A DNA stretch of 64,000 nucleotides from Variovorax sp. PMC12 (GTDB lineage Bacteria > Pseudomonadota > Gammaproteobacteria > Burkholderiales > Burkholderiaceae_C): assembly GCF_003019815.1 (NCBI RefSeq), contig NZ_CP027773.1, positions 2,615,001 to 2,679,000 on the forward strand. The letters are read 5' to 3'. Below are positions 32,922 through 39,771 of this stretch, one piece after another. The notes beneath the pieces were generated by a model. That model ran no database searches. It had not been told where the DNA came from and saw only the letters and a program-made list of their open reading frames with translations. The position numbers and the translations under genes were made by a program. Each line of letters opens with the position of its first letter. The stretch's first letter is position 1.

Positions 32922-34300
32922 GCAGCCTCCAGAAAGGATGGAACGGCGACGGGAAGCGCCGCCGCATGGGTGTTGGTGTTGCGCACAGAGCCCGTGACTT
33001 CGGCCATGACGGCTTCGCAGGTCTCGGCGCTGAGCGAATCGGCCATGAGCCCGGCTTCGCGTTCCTTGCGCTTCAGATTTGTGACGACTGCGCCTTCGGC
33101 CTTGCTGGCAAAGATGTGCACATGCACGTCCTTGGTCTGGCCGAAGCGCCAGCACCGGCGCACGGCTTGGTAATAGGCCTCGTAGCTGTCGGTGACGCCG
33201 ACAAAGGCCATGCGGCGCGCGTGTTGCCAGTTCAGGCCCCAGCCGCAGATCGATGGTTTGCTGACCAGCACGCGAATGCGGCCCTCTGCGAAGTCGATCA
33301 GGCGCCGCTCTTTGGTGTCGACGTCATCGGCGCCGGAGATCTGCACCGCTCCGTCGATGGCGCGAGTGAGTGCATCACCCTCCGCATTCAGATCGCACCA
33401 CACGACCCACGGCTCCGCGCCGTCGGCATTCACCATGGCGGCGCATTCGCGCACGCGGTCTTCGAGGGAGGCTTTGCGGGCTTCCCGACGCTCACTCAGG
33501 GTCTGCGCCTCCGCGGCGAACAGCATGCCGTTCAGCGGCATCTCGAAGTCGACGTGATGCTGGTGGAGATGCAACGGCGGGAGGTTGTAGGCGCCGTCAT
33601 CGAATCCCAAGTTCGAAGGCTTGCGGATCATTGCGCCCCAGGTTGCGACCCAGCGCCAGAAGATCGAGCGAGCATGCCCCTTGAGACGCCAGACGCTGGT
33701 GTCGCCGCCGTCGTGCGTGAAGAACTCGGCCAGCATCTCCGCGCGGGTGCAGATGCCAAGGAACTCCGCATGGGTGCCCAGTTCTGTCCAGTCGTTCGGC
33801 GCTGGGGTCGCGGTGGCCGGCAGTTTGAAGGGCGTGTCGTGGTATGCGGCCGTCAGCGCTTGGAAGGTCTTCGTGTCGTGGTGCTTGATGCATCCGGACT
33901 CATCGAGGACCACGCCGCCGAAGATCGAGGCATCGAATTTGTGAAGGCGCTCGTAGTTCGCGATGTTGATGCCGTCGGTCAGGTCCGATGCTTCCCGGCA
34001 CACGGTGGCGCGCACGCCGATCTTTGCCGCTTCGACTGCAAGCTGCGCCGCGACGGCAAGCGGCGTGTGGATCATGAGCGGCATGCCCGTGTAGCGGTTC
34101 ACGGCATCGGCCCATGCCAGTTCCATGCGCATCTTGCCCAGCCCGGTGTCTGCAAAGATCGCGGCGCGACCGCGGCGGGCGGCCCAGCGGGTCAGCGCTT
34201 CCTGGAATCCGAAAAGGGACTCGGGCAGCGCCAGGTCACCGACGATGCCGGTGGACGGCACCGTGCCGAGCTTCGACGAGACGAAGTCGGCGTAGTTCAT
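32918..34300 (-). CDS. SNF2/DEAD-type helicase-like ATPase
   Basis: 460 residues from ATG at 34300. Walker A-type ADTGLGKMRM near 49-58, motif II VVLDESG near 129, a conserved TATPAPND block (motif III) near 162, and the helicase C-terminal motifs VLVSKPSICGWGLNW and QAVRRCWRFGQTKDV near 346-390. These fit SF2/SNF2-type DNA translocases, common in phage replication regions. Directly upstream of the methyltransferase in one operon. Could remodel or unwind DNA at replication or restriction complexes. Confidence 0.88.
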   Translation of the reverse strand: MNYADFVSSKLGTVPSTGIVGDLALPESLFGFQEALTRWAARRGRAAIFADTGLGKMRMELAWADAVNRYTGMPLMIHTPLAVAAQLAVEAAKIGVRATVCREASDLTDGINIANYERLHKFDASIFGGVVLDESGCIKHHDTKTFQALTAAYHDTPFKLPATATPAPNDWTELGTHAEFLGICTRAEMLAEFFTHDGGDTSVWRLKGHARSIFWRWVATWGAMIRKPSNLGFDDGAYNLPPLHLHQHHVDFEMPLNGMLFAAEAQTLSERREARKASLEDRVRECAAMVNADGAEPWVVWCDLNAEGDALTRAIDGAVQISGADDVDTKERRLIDFAEGRIRVLVSKPSICGWGLNWQHARRMAFVGVTDSYEAYYQAVRRCWRFGQTKDVHVHIFASKAEGAVVTNLKRKEREAGLMADSLSAETCEAVMAEVTGSVRNTNTHAAALPVAVPSFLEAA

Positions 34301-34548
34301 CCGATGCTCCCCATGCGCAACGCGAAGTTGCGGTCGGCGTCGCGCAGCCCCTGCTCGCGGCCGGTCAGCGTGATGTGGGCCGGCTTGCTGGTGGGCTTGC
34401 GCTTCGGCGCCGGGAACTGGGACGCGAGCACGCTGGGCTGATCGCGCCAGAAGAACGCGCTGTTTCGCGAGGCCGGGAGGTGTCCGGGCAGCAGGCCGGC
34501 GGTGTCGTCCATGCCGTCCACCATGTCTTGGTTGAGTGCGGGGATCAT
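34297..34548 (-). CDS. Small phage protein, unknown
   Basis: 83 residues from ATG at 34548. Pro/Arg-rich middle (FPAPKRKPTSKPAHITLTGR), no recognised motif. Overlaps the DUF5131 stop and the helicase start by 4 bases each. Real by context, function unknown. Confidence 0.65.
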   Translation of the reverse strand: MIPALNQDMVDGMDDTAGLLPGHLPASRNSAFFWRDQPSVLASQFPAPKRKPTSKPAHITLTGREQGLRDADRNFALRMGSIG

Positions 34549-35564
34549 TCGGGAACCCCGTTCCACTCGCGGCCGTCGAGCAGGCGGCCGGCGGCTTTCT
34601 TGCCTGTGCGGCGTACTTCCACGACGCCGGCAGGGATGCCGTCCGGTCCCCAGGTTCCACGTCCCGGGTGTGCAGGCAGGTGCCACCATGGCTCCCCCTT
34701 CTCTCGCATGTCTGCGCCGCGCGAGAGGGCGCATTCACCGCCATTGCGATCGATGCAGCAGAGGTGGGACGACGCTCCGTTGGGGTCCACATCGTGGGCC
34801 GTCCATTCCCCCCACTGCTTGAACAGGAAGGGCACTCCGGCCTCCTGACATTGATCGCGCAGGCTGCGTGCCCAGTCGGGATGCATTGGCCGCGCGCGGG
34901 CGCCGCTCTCGCCACCGACGATCACCCAGTCAATGCCGCGCATGCCGTCTAGGTGGTGTTCGCATCCGTTCTCGCGGTGCATGCGCGGACGGTCGACCCA
35001 TGTGGCCCAGCGGAACGACACCGGCCCCAGCAGCGGCTCCATGCTTAGAAATCGCTTCGCAGCCGACACGGCCTGCAACTTGGGAATGTCACGATCGGCC
35101 TCGGCTTGGTTGACGACGGTGGCGCCGATCCAGACGTGTGGATACAAGCGCTCGAAGTCGAACGGCACCGGCAGCATGTTTCCCACATTGCCGATGCGCT
35201 TTGTGAGCAGCAGCCAGTCGAGATTCGGTGTGGCAGCGATCAGTTCGAAGAGGTCGGCGCGCCACTGCGGGTCCACAGCGTTGTCGAACACGTCGGCCAG
35301 GCTGGCGCAGAACACGCGCTGTCGGCGCCCGTGCTGAATCATGAAGACGTCGGCTTGGGCATTCCAGCGCTTCGGCAGATTCCAGTTCGATTCACTGGTG
35401 CGGCGGCGCGGCGCACCCGGACCCCAGTTGATCGCCTGCCCGCCACCGAAACGAGCATTGCGCGACTCCGCATAGCAGTGGTCGCAGCCAGGTCCGACCT
35501 TCTGGCAGCCCTCCCACGGATTGAATGTGTGGTCGGTCCATTCGATCTTGCTGTCGGCTGCCAT
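34545..35564 (-). CDS. DUF5131 / phage Gp37-Gp68 family protein
   Basis: 339 residues from ATG at 35564. The start MAADSKIEWTDHTFNPWEGC and CQKVGPGCDHCYAE (C-x6-C-x2-C) are diagnostic for this radical-SAM-related phage family. Other marks are LLTKRIGNV, VWIGATVVNQAEAD and DWVIVGGESGARARP. Widespread in phages and plasmids, without a proven reaction; the Cys cluster may bind a metal or Fe-S cluster. Sits between the CII-like gene and the helicase. Confidence 0.9.
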   Translation of the reverse strand: MAADSKIEWTDHTFNPWEGCQKVGPGCDHCYAESRNARFGGGQAINWGPGAPRRRTSESNWNLPKRWNAQADVFMIQHGRRQRVFCASLADVFDNAVDPQWRADLFELIAATPNLDWLLLTKRIGNVGNMLPVPFDFERLYPHVWIGATVVNQAEADRDIPKLQAVSAAKRFLSMEPLLGPVSFRWATWVDRPRMHRENGCEHHLDGMRGIDWVIVGGESGARARPMHPDWARSLRDQCQEAGVPFLFKQWGEWTAHDVDPNGASSHLCCIDRNGGECALSRGADMREKGEPWWHLPAHPGRGTWGPDGIPAGVVEVRRTGKKAAGRLLDGREWNGVPE

Positions 35565-35953
35565 CACGCCCCCCCCAGCGTTTCCAGCCTGCGCATCGCG
35601 CTGGCCAGCTGGTTGCGGATCTCCTGCACCTCGTGCGCGTTCTTGGGTCGCGCGTCGGGCGCCAGGAACTTCTCGACCAGGTACATGATGGGCGTGTTGT
35701 CGCCCGTCTTCTCGATGTAGCGCTCGAGGCTGTCGACGCTGAACTTGCGCGAGGGGTCGTCGCTGATCTGCACCGACAGATTGCCGGGCGCGACATCCAG
35801 ATCGATCGCCACGCGGCCGAGACCGCGCTGGTAGACGCCAGCGCCGACGCACTCTCGCAATGAGCGGAAGCGCTCCAACAGACCGGGGACGAAGTCCAGC
35901 GTGAGCTGTTCCTTCGTGCCGTTCTGAGAACTAGTGATAACGGGTGAGACCAT
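35564..35953 (-). CDS. CII/CP76-like phage regulator candidate
   Basis: 129 residues from ATG at 35953. Middle part VAIDLDVAPGNLSVQISDDP, then VDSLERYIEKTGDNTPIMYL, matches the CII/CP76-type HTH pattern (LerYi-x-TGD). The C-terminal helix (AHEVQEIRNQLASAMRRLET) could oligomerise. Second-last promoter-proximal gene of the cro operon, as cII in lambda, supporting a role in the lysis-lysogeny decision. Confidence 0.65.
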   Translation of the reverse strand: MVSPVITSSQNGTKEQLTLDFVPGLLERFRSLRECVGAGVYQRGLGRVAIDLDVAPGNLSVQISDDPSRKFSVDSLERYIEKTGDNTPIMYLVEKFLAPDARPKNAHEVQEIRNQLASAMRRLETLGGA

Positions 35954-36032
35954 GCTGTTTCTCTGCTTCTCAGTGCTTATCAATGGGGGGCAAAACAATG
36001 GCGGCATGCAACACGTACATGCCGCCGCTCTA

Positions 36033-36152
36033 CTAGGGCTTGCCGATCTCTTGGCTCGACGCGCCTGGAATGAGGCTCAAGACCAGAAACACGACCAGGT
36101 ACCAGCCGCAGATCACCTCAAGGGCGAAGGTCAGGGGTGTGAGGTCGGGCAT
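36033..36152 (-). CDS. 39-residue membrane peptide
   Basis: Short frame from ATG at 36152, below the usual size limit. One membrane segment (CGWYLVVFLVLSLIPG), short polar tail. Follows another tiny membrane gene with a 3-base gap. Tiny one-TM proteins are common in phage early regions. Confidence 0.5.
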   Translation of the reverse strand: MPDLTPLTFALEVICGWYLVVFLVLSLIPGASSQEIGKP

Positions 36153-36155
36153 GGG

Positions 36156-36299
36156 TCAGGCTCGCGTGAGGCAGCCGCCGAGGCCGACCAGCATCAGCAC
36201 GACGCCGCAGGCGGCCACGTGTCGGTCAACGCTGCAGAAGCCGGCGAGCGCAGTTGCGGCGCCAGCCGTGAAGATGAGGAAGCCAAGGGCGCGGGGCAT
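36156..36299 (-). CDS. 47-residue two-TM membrane peptide
   Basis: Frame from ATG at 36299, three bases after the cro-like stop. Two hydrophobic segments (LGFLIFTAGAATALAGF and AACGVVLMLVGLGGCL). Ribosome binding site weak, so coupling to the cro-like gene is likely. Confidence 0.5.
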   Translation of the reverse strand: MPRALGFLIFTAGAATALAGFCSVDRHVAACGVVLMLVGLGGCLTRA

Positions 36300-36302
36300 G
36301 AC

Positions 36303-36524
36303 TCAGGCCGCCTTGGCTTCGGCCAGTTCGGGCCAGATGCCCGCATAGGTCTTCTGGCACAGCTGTTGCCGCGTCAGCTCGCCCTTGCTGTCTTTTTCAG
36401 CCTTGACGGCCGCGGTGGGATTCATGTCCCGGCGACCGGTCAGGCACTGGTAGAGGTATTGCTCGTCGATGCCCGTCATGGCGGACAGTCGCTTGCGCTC
36501 GTCGGGGGTGAATTGCTTAGCCAT
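36303..36524 (-). CDS. Cro-like / YdaS-type repressor
   Basis: 73 residues from ATG at 36524, with GAGG before it. HTH-type pattern LSAMTGIDEQYLYQCLTGRR, then LTRQQLCQKTYAGIWPEL, matches YdaS/Cro-like phage proteins. First gene of the leftward early operon, divergent from the CI-type repressor and directly downstream of operator-bearing promoter PR. Expected to favour lytic growth by blocking the repressor promoter. Confidence 0.82.
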   Translation of the reverse strand: MAKQFTPDERKRLSAMTGIDEQYLYQCLTGRRDMNPTAAVKAEKDSKGELTRQQLCQKTYAGIWPELAEAKAA

Positions 36525-36530
36525 CGCCTC

Positions 36531-36558
36531 ATCTTAGCGAATCGCTAGATCATGTCAA
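36531..36558 (-). promoter_or_regulatory. PR-like promoter for the cro operon
   Basis: Minus strand: TTGACA (36553-36558), 16-base spacer, TAAGAT (36531-36536). The palindromic operator lies in the spacer and touches the -10, so repressor binding would block RNA polymerase. Confidence 0.7.
36535..36547. promoter_or_regulatory. Operator O1 (TAGCGA-A-TCGCTA)
   Basis: Perfect 6-bp inverted repeat, inside the PR-like promoter. Same 13-mer (central base aside) recurs at 39238. Confidence 0.75.
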
Positions 36559-36569
36559 TCGATTCGCTA
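36557..36569. promoter_or_regulatory. Operator O2, degenerate copy
   Basis: AATCGATTCGCTA matches the operator consensus at 11 of 13 positions. Confidence 0.5.
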
Positions 36570-36577
36570 GAGACGAG

Positions 36578-36596
36578 TTCTAGCGCCGTGCTAGAA
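36578..36596. promoter_or_regulatory. Inverted repeat O3 (TTCTAGC-N5-GCTAGAA)
   Basis: Perfect 7-bp inverted repeat ending 9 bases before the cI start. The TAGC halves resemble the operator arms but with a wider centre. Could autoregulate cI. Confidence 0.6.
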
Positions 36597-36605
36597 ATGC
36601 GGCCT

Positions 36606-37412
36606 ATGGACGAACAAGACCACGACAGCCACCGGACGAGGCGCCTTCGCATGCTTGCAAACGTGGTCGAGGGCGGAATTCGGGCGATCGGCGACGAGGC
36701 CAAGGTCAACTGGCAGACGCTGGATCAGGTACTCAAAGGCACCCTGTTGCCACCTCGGGCCGATGGTTCAAGAAGTCCGCGCCGGCTTGGCCATGAAGCG
36801 GCCATGAAGATCGAGGACGCTCTTGAGTTGGGCCGGGGATGGTTCGATTCCAATTCCGCGATTCCGTCTCACCTGAACCCTGGAAACATCGCGCTGAAGA
36901 AGCTTGGCGCTGGCACGCCCATCGTTCCAGGCGAAAAAGTCAGCCTGGCCTCGCTCAGGGGTGCCGAGTTGGTTGAGCAAGACACCACTATCGAGCAGTT
37001 CGACACCGGGGGCGCGATGGGCAGCGGACTAGTTCTTCACGATCAGCCTGGCGTCATTCGTAAGTGGGTGGTGAGCCCAGAGTGGGTGCAGCAGAACGTG
37101 CACCGCATCACAAGCCCGAAGAATTTGGCAATCGTTACTGGCTTCGGCGATTCAATGCGCCCGCTCTACAACCCCGGCGACCCGCTCCTTATCGATCGCG
37201 GGATCGACCGGGCCGACATCGATGGGATCTACTTCTTTCGAGTCGGCGACGAAGGCTTTGTGAAGAGGTTGCAGCGGATTCCGACCCTGCAAGGGGTGAT
37301 CATTCGAGCAAAATCTGAAAACTTGCGATATGACCCGTTCGACATTGTCGATGGCATGGACTTTCAGGTGTTCGGCCGCGTGGTGAAGGCTTGGCGGGGC
37401 GAGGACTTCTGA
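36606..37412 (+). CDS. CI-type phage repressor with S24 peptidase domain
   Basis: 268 residues from ATG at 36606; the in-frame ATG at 36552 lies among the operators and is unlikely. N-terminal about 85 residues are helical and DNA-binding (IRAIGDEAKVNWQTLDQVLK). The C-terminal S24/LexA domain has GDSMRPL with Ser183 and VKRL with Lys220, the catalytic pair. No clear Ala-Gly cleavage site is visible, so SOS self-cleavage is uncertain. No Shine-Dalgarno precedes the ATG; a leaderless transcript, as for lambda cI, is possible. Confidence 0.88.
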   Translation: MDEQDHDSHRTRRLRMLANVVEGGIRAIGDEAKVNWQTLDQVLKGTLLPPRADGSRSPRRLGHEAAMKIEDALELGRGWFDSNSAIPSHLNPGNIALKKLGAGTPIVPGEKVSLASLRGAELVEQDTTIEQFDTGGAMGSGLVLHDQPGVIRKWVVSPEWVQQNVHRITSPKNLAIVTGFGDSMRPLYNPGDPLLIDRGIDRADIDGIYFFRVGDEGFVKRLQRIPTLQGVIIRAKSENLRYDPFDIVDGMDFQVFGRVVKAWRGEDF

Positions 37413-37774
37413 TGCGCGCGATGGCGGCGCTGATTTTTGCGGCCTGTGCGGCATTTGGAGCTCACGCCCAAGACTGCCAGCGCGCCACGCGCAACTACGA
37501 GGTGTCGCGAAACTCGCTGAGACCGGACCAGGGCATGGTCGACAGGGCTTGGCAGGAGATGCAGGCAGCTTGCGGTGCAGCGCCGGCCGCCCAGCGGTAC
37601 GAGCCAGCGCAGCCTGTGCACCGAGGGCCTGGCCAGTTCGTGAACTGCGACCAAGCCGGCTGCTGGGGTGCCCAAAATGGTGTTCGCTACAACTTCGTCG
37701 CTGGCGGCAACCTGCAGGGGACGGATGGTACGTTCTGCGCGCGCGGCGCGGGCAACACGTTCAGCTGCAACTAA
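37412..37774 (+). CDS. Small secreted protein coupled to cI
   Basis: 120 residues from ATG at 37412, overlapping the repressor stop (TGATG). Clear signal peptide (MRAMAALIFAACAAFGAHAQ), cleaved probably after AHA. The mature part has six Cys residues, likely disulfide-bonded, and a C-terminal domain GVRYNFVAGGNLQGTDGTFC. Expressed with the repressor, so probably a lysogenic conversion or surface exclusion factor. Family unknown. Confidence 0.78.
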   Translation: MRAMAALIFAACAAFGAHAQDCQRATRNYEVSRNSLRPDQGMVDRAWQEMQAACGAAPAAQRYEPAQPVHRGPGQFVNCDQAGCWGAQNGVRYNFVAGGNLQGTDGTFCARGAGNTFSCN

Positions 37775-37843
37775 CAAAACTTCGAGGTTGGCAGAAATGC
37801 AGGCCAATTCGTTTAGAGGCATTCCAACACGAGAGCTCGGCAT

Positions 37844-38824
37844 ATGAACCTATCCGAAATATCGGCCTACTACAAAGATTCCGAAACGGATGTTTTTGGC
37901 TATGTAGGTCGTATTGAGAAGTCTGGGTATGACAGGGTTTGCGATGCGATTGAGGCACGAGGCACGAAACGAAAGAAGAGCATTCTTTTTCTGTGTACAG
38001 GAGGCGGCAACCCCAATACAGGGTACCGAATCGCGCGCGCATTTACACATCACTACGGCTCTGAAAATTTTACCGTCGCAATCCCCGCCGAGTGCAAAAG
38101 TGCGGGAACTCTGGTCTGTATCGGCGCGTCCCGCCTGATTATGTTTGACAAAGGGGAGCTAGGGCCACTTGATGTCCAATTTCAGAAAAAAGATGAAATT
38201 TTTCAACAGACTTCGGGCCTCGATATTCTTAGGGGCATGACGTATTTGAAAAGCGATGCACTTGCGACCTTCAATCAGTATCTCCTAGATATCAATTCAT
38301 CTAGCGGGCTAAGCACGAAAGTAGCGTCTGAATTGGCTGGAGATTTGGTTCGTGGGATTTATGAACCAATGTACGCCCAAATTGACCCCGTCCGCTTGGG
38401 CGAAATGAATGCGGCATTGCAGATTGCACACGAGTATGGAACTCGCCTCAATGACAAGTCGAAAAATCTTAAGCCAGACGCACTTGGGAAACTAATCAAT
38501 AATTATCCTGCCCACGGATTTGTAATTGACCGCGCTGAAGCTAGAACGCTATTTGAAAGAGTTGAACGCAACGATCACCCAGCTATGCTGGAGATGCGTG
38601 ATTTCGTGGTCAACGCGATGTGGCGAGGAGGTCGGCAGAACGACCCCTACGTGCTAGACTTAGTCGCCTTCATTGAGGCAATCGCACCAAAGGAATCTCC
38701 AGATGCACAGCCCGAAACTGCTGGAGCAATTCAGCCTGAAGCGGCACACTCCAACACCGCCGAGCCACAAGGAGCAGGCGGACAGCCTCCGTCAGGCGAT
38801 GGCGAAGAACAACCACTTAGCTGA
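37844..38824 (+). CDS. ClpP/SppA-class serine protease (SDH_sah-like)
   Basis: 326 residues. Core of the serine dehydrogenase proteinase family: LFLCTGGGNPNTGYRIARAF at 49-66, KSAGTLVCIGASRLIMF with nucleophile Ser86, and ELGPLDVQ at 105-112. No signal peptide or TM segment was seen, so it is probably cytoplasmic. The last 45 residues are Pro/Gln/Gly-rich. A+T-rich compared with neighbours, in line with cI and its secreted neighbour. Such proteases in prophages have unknown targets; cargo function in the lysogen is inferred. Confidence 0.85.
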   Translation: MNLSEISAYYKDSETDVFGYVGRIEKSGYDRVCDAIEARGTKRKKSILFLCTGGGNPNTGYRIARAFTHHYGSENFTVAIPAECKSAGTLVCIGASRLIMFDKGELGPLDVQFQKKDEIFQQTSGLDILRGMTYLKSDALATFNQYLLDINSSSGLSTKVASELAGDLVRGIYEPMYAQIDPVRLGEMNAALQIAHEYGTRLNDKSKNLKPDALGKLINNYPAHGFVIDRAEARTLFERVERNDHPAMLEMRDFVVNAMWRGGRQNDPYVLDLVAFIEAIAPKESPDAQPETAGAIQPEAAHSNTAEPQGAGGQPPSGDGEEQPLS

Positions 38825-38879
38825 AGCCGGCGCTGCGTTTGCCCGTCAAATTCAAGAGCGTCAGGCGCAAAAAAAGTAA
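38703..38879 (+). CDS. Small basic protein overlapping the protease C-terminus
   Basis: 58 residues from ATG at 38703, with AAAGGA at 8-base spacing, in another frame from the protease's low-complexity tail (overlap 122 bases). Charged, helical: KEQADSLRQAMAKNNHLAEA, then FARQIQERQAQKK. Ends just before a strong terminator, which supports a genuine last gene of the cI operon. Confidence 0.5.
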   Translation: MHSPKLLEQFSLKRHTPTPPSHKEQADSLRQAMAKNNHLAEAGAAFARQIQERQAQKK

Positions 38880-38897
38880 GCCCAACAACTTCAACCG

Positions 38898-38920
38898 AGC
38901 CCGCCATGTGCGGGCTTTTT
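38898..38920 (+). terminator. Rho-independent terminator of the cI operon
   Basis: AGCCCGC pairs with GCGGGCT around CATGT, then TTTTT. Confidence 0.92.
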
Positions 38921-39135
38921 CATGAGCGACTGGTAAGAATCGCCGCCACGACGGCCAGCGCATGCTCAGCTGATTGGGCCGCCTTCACAGAGCACGCCAG
39001 CATCAGGTTCAGCGGCAGGTCGAAGTCCTCCACGGTCAGGCCGTCCGCATCGCGCAGCGCACCATCTACGCGCTCGACGGGCCCGCGCTTGCGCACCTGA
39101 TCAACATAGAGGCCGCTCCCTATGTGGCGCGCCAT
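38920..39135 (-). CDS. Small phage protein on minus strand
   Basis: 71 residues from ATG at 39135, with AGGGG upstream. Protein-like composition (RVDGALRDADGLTVEDFDLP, LNLMLACSVKAAQSAEHALA). Lies between two near-identical plus-strand terminators. The competing plus-strand frames read poorly. Not recognised. Confidence 0.55.
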   Translation of the reverse strand: MARHIGSGLYVDQVRKRGPVERVDGALRDADGLTVEDFDLPLNLMLACSVKAAQSAEHALAVVAAILTSRS

Positions 39136-39149
39136 AAAGCCCCTGACCA

Positions 39150-39172
39150 AGCCCGCCGCGCGCGGGCTTTTT
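39150..39172 (+). terminator. Second rho-independent terminator
   Basis: AGCCCGC-CGCGC-GCGGGCT-TTTT, same stem as the one at 38898. Insulates the CI operon from the rightward early operon. Confidence 0.88.
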
Positions 39173-39214
39173 CACGTCCGCGTGTAGCTACAAGCGTGCT
39201 CCCAAAAATATTTC

Positions 39215-39227
39215 TAGCGAATCGCTT
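39215..39227. promoter_or_regulatory. Operator O4
   Basis: TAGCGAATCGCTT, 12 of 13 matches to O1, next to the PL-like -35. Confidence 0.65.
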
Positions 39228-39254
39228 GCATAGCTTCTAGCGATTCGCTACGAT
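39226..39254 (+). promoter_or_regulatory. PL-like promoter of rightward early operon
   Basis: TTGCAT (39226-39231), 17-base spacer, TACGAT (39249-39254). Operator O5 fills the spacer, the same arrangement as in the PR-like promoter at 36531. Confidence 0.7.
39238..39250. promoter_or_regulatory. Operator O5 (TAGCGA-T-TCGCTA)
   Basis: Perfect inverted repeat, overlapping the PL-like spacer. Links this operon to the CI/Cro switch. Confidence 0.75.
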
Positions 39255-39295
39255 TCGTCCCGAGCGCTGCATCCCGCAGCAACTTGGAGATGAAG

Positions 39296-39607
39296 ATGAA
39301 GGCAAAGCAGGACTGGTCAGTAGGCGCCACCGTCAAGGTCGGTTTCCTGTCGCTGACCGTGATCGCCAAGGTTCCGACTCCTGGCGACTTCAGGCCCGAC
39401 GCATACGTGCTGGCCAACGCGGCGAAGGGCACGTTCTACGAATTCGTGCCGCACAACGGCCTCACCAAGATCGAGGCTTACGAAGCCCGTGAGCTGATCG
39501 CCGAGGGCCAGCGCATTGCTGCACAACAGGCCGCCGCCGCGATCGCCAAGGCCTCGGCCGCCGCATCACGCACCGCCGTCATCGCTCAGATGCTCGAGGC
39601 CGCGTGA
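39296..39607 (+). CDS. First gene of the rightward early operon, unknown
   Basis: 103 residues from ATG at 39296, with GGAG at 6-base spacing; ATG 39290 and TTG 39284 are too close to it. N-terminal strands (VKVGFLSLTVIAKVPTPGDF) and a helical Ala-rich tail (AAAAIAKASAAASRTAVIAQ). Not recognised. Confidence 0.7.
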   Translation: MKAKQDWSVGATVKVGFLSLTVIAKVPTPGDFRPDAYVLANAAKGTFYEFVPHNGLTKIEAYEARELIAEGQRIAAQQAAAAIAKASAAASRTAVIAQMLEAA

Positions 39608-39771
39608 TGCCCATCACCCATTCCCACGAAGCCCGCCAGAGCTTCCTCTTCGACAACGCGATGGACCTGCCCGAAGGCGCGGCAGCAATCGAGGTTCAAG
39701 TCGCTGAAGGCCCCGCTGCCTTCGTCCTCTTCAACAAGCATTTCGCCCAGCGCGATCTGGAGGCTGCATGA
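39607..39771 (+). CDS. 54-residue phage protein
   Basis: From ATG at 39607, overlapping the upstream TGA (TGATG). Acidic, mixed: ARQSFLFDNAMDLPEGAAAI. Ends in ATGA overlap with the next gene. Real by coupling; function unknown. Confidence 0.6.
   Translation: MPITHSHEARQSFLFDNAMDLPEGAAAIEVQVAEGPAAFVLFNKHFAQRDLEAA

Noticed and set aside
36552..36605. Upstream in-frame ATG for cI at 36552
   Set aside because: It would place the coding start within operators O2/O3 and add 18 residues unlike any DNA-binding domain.
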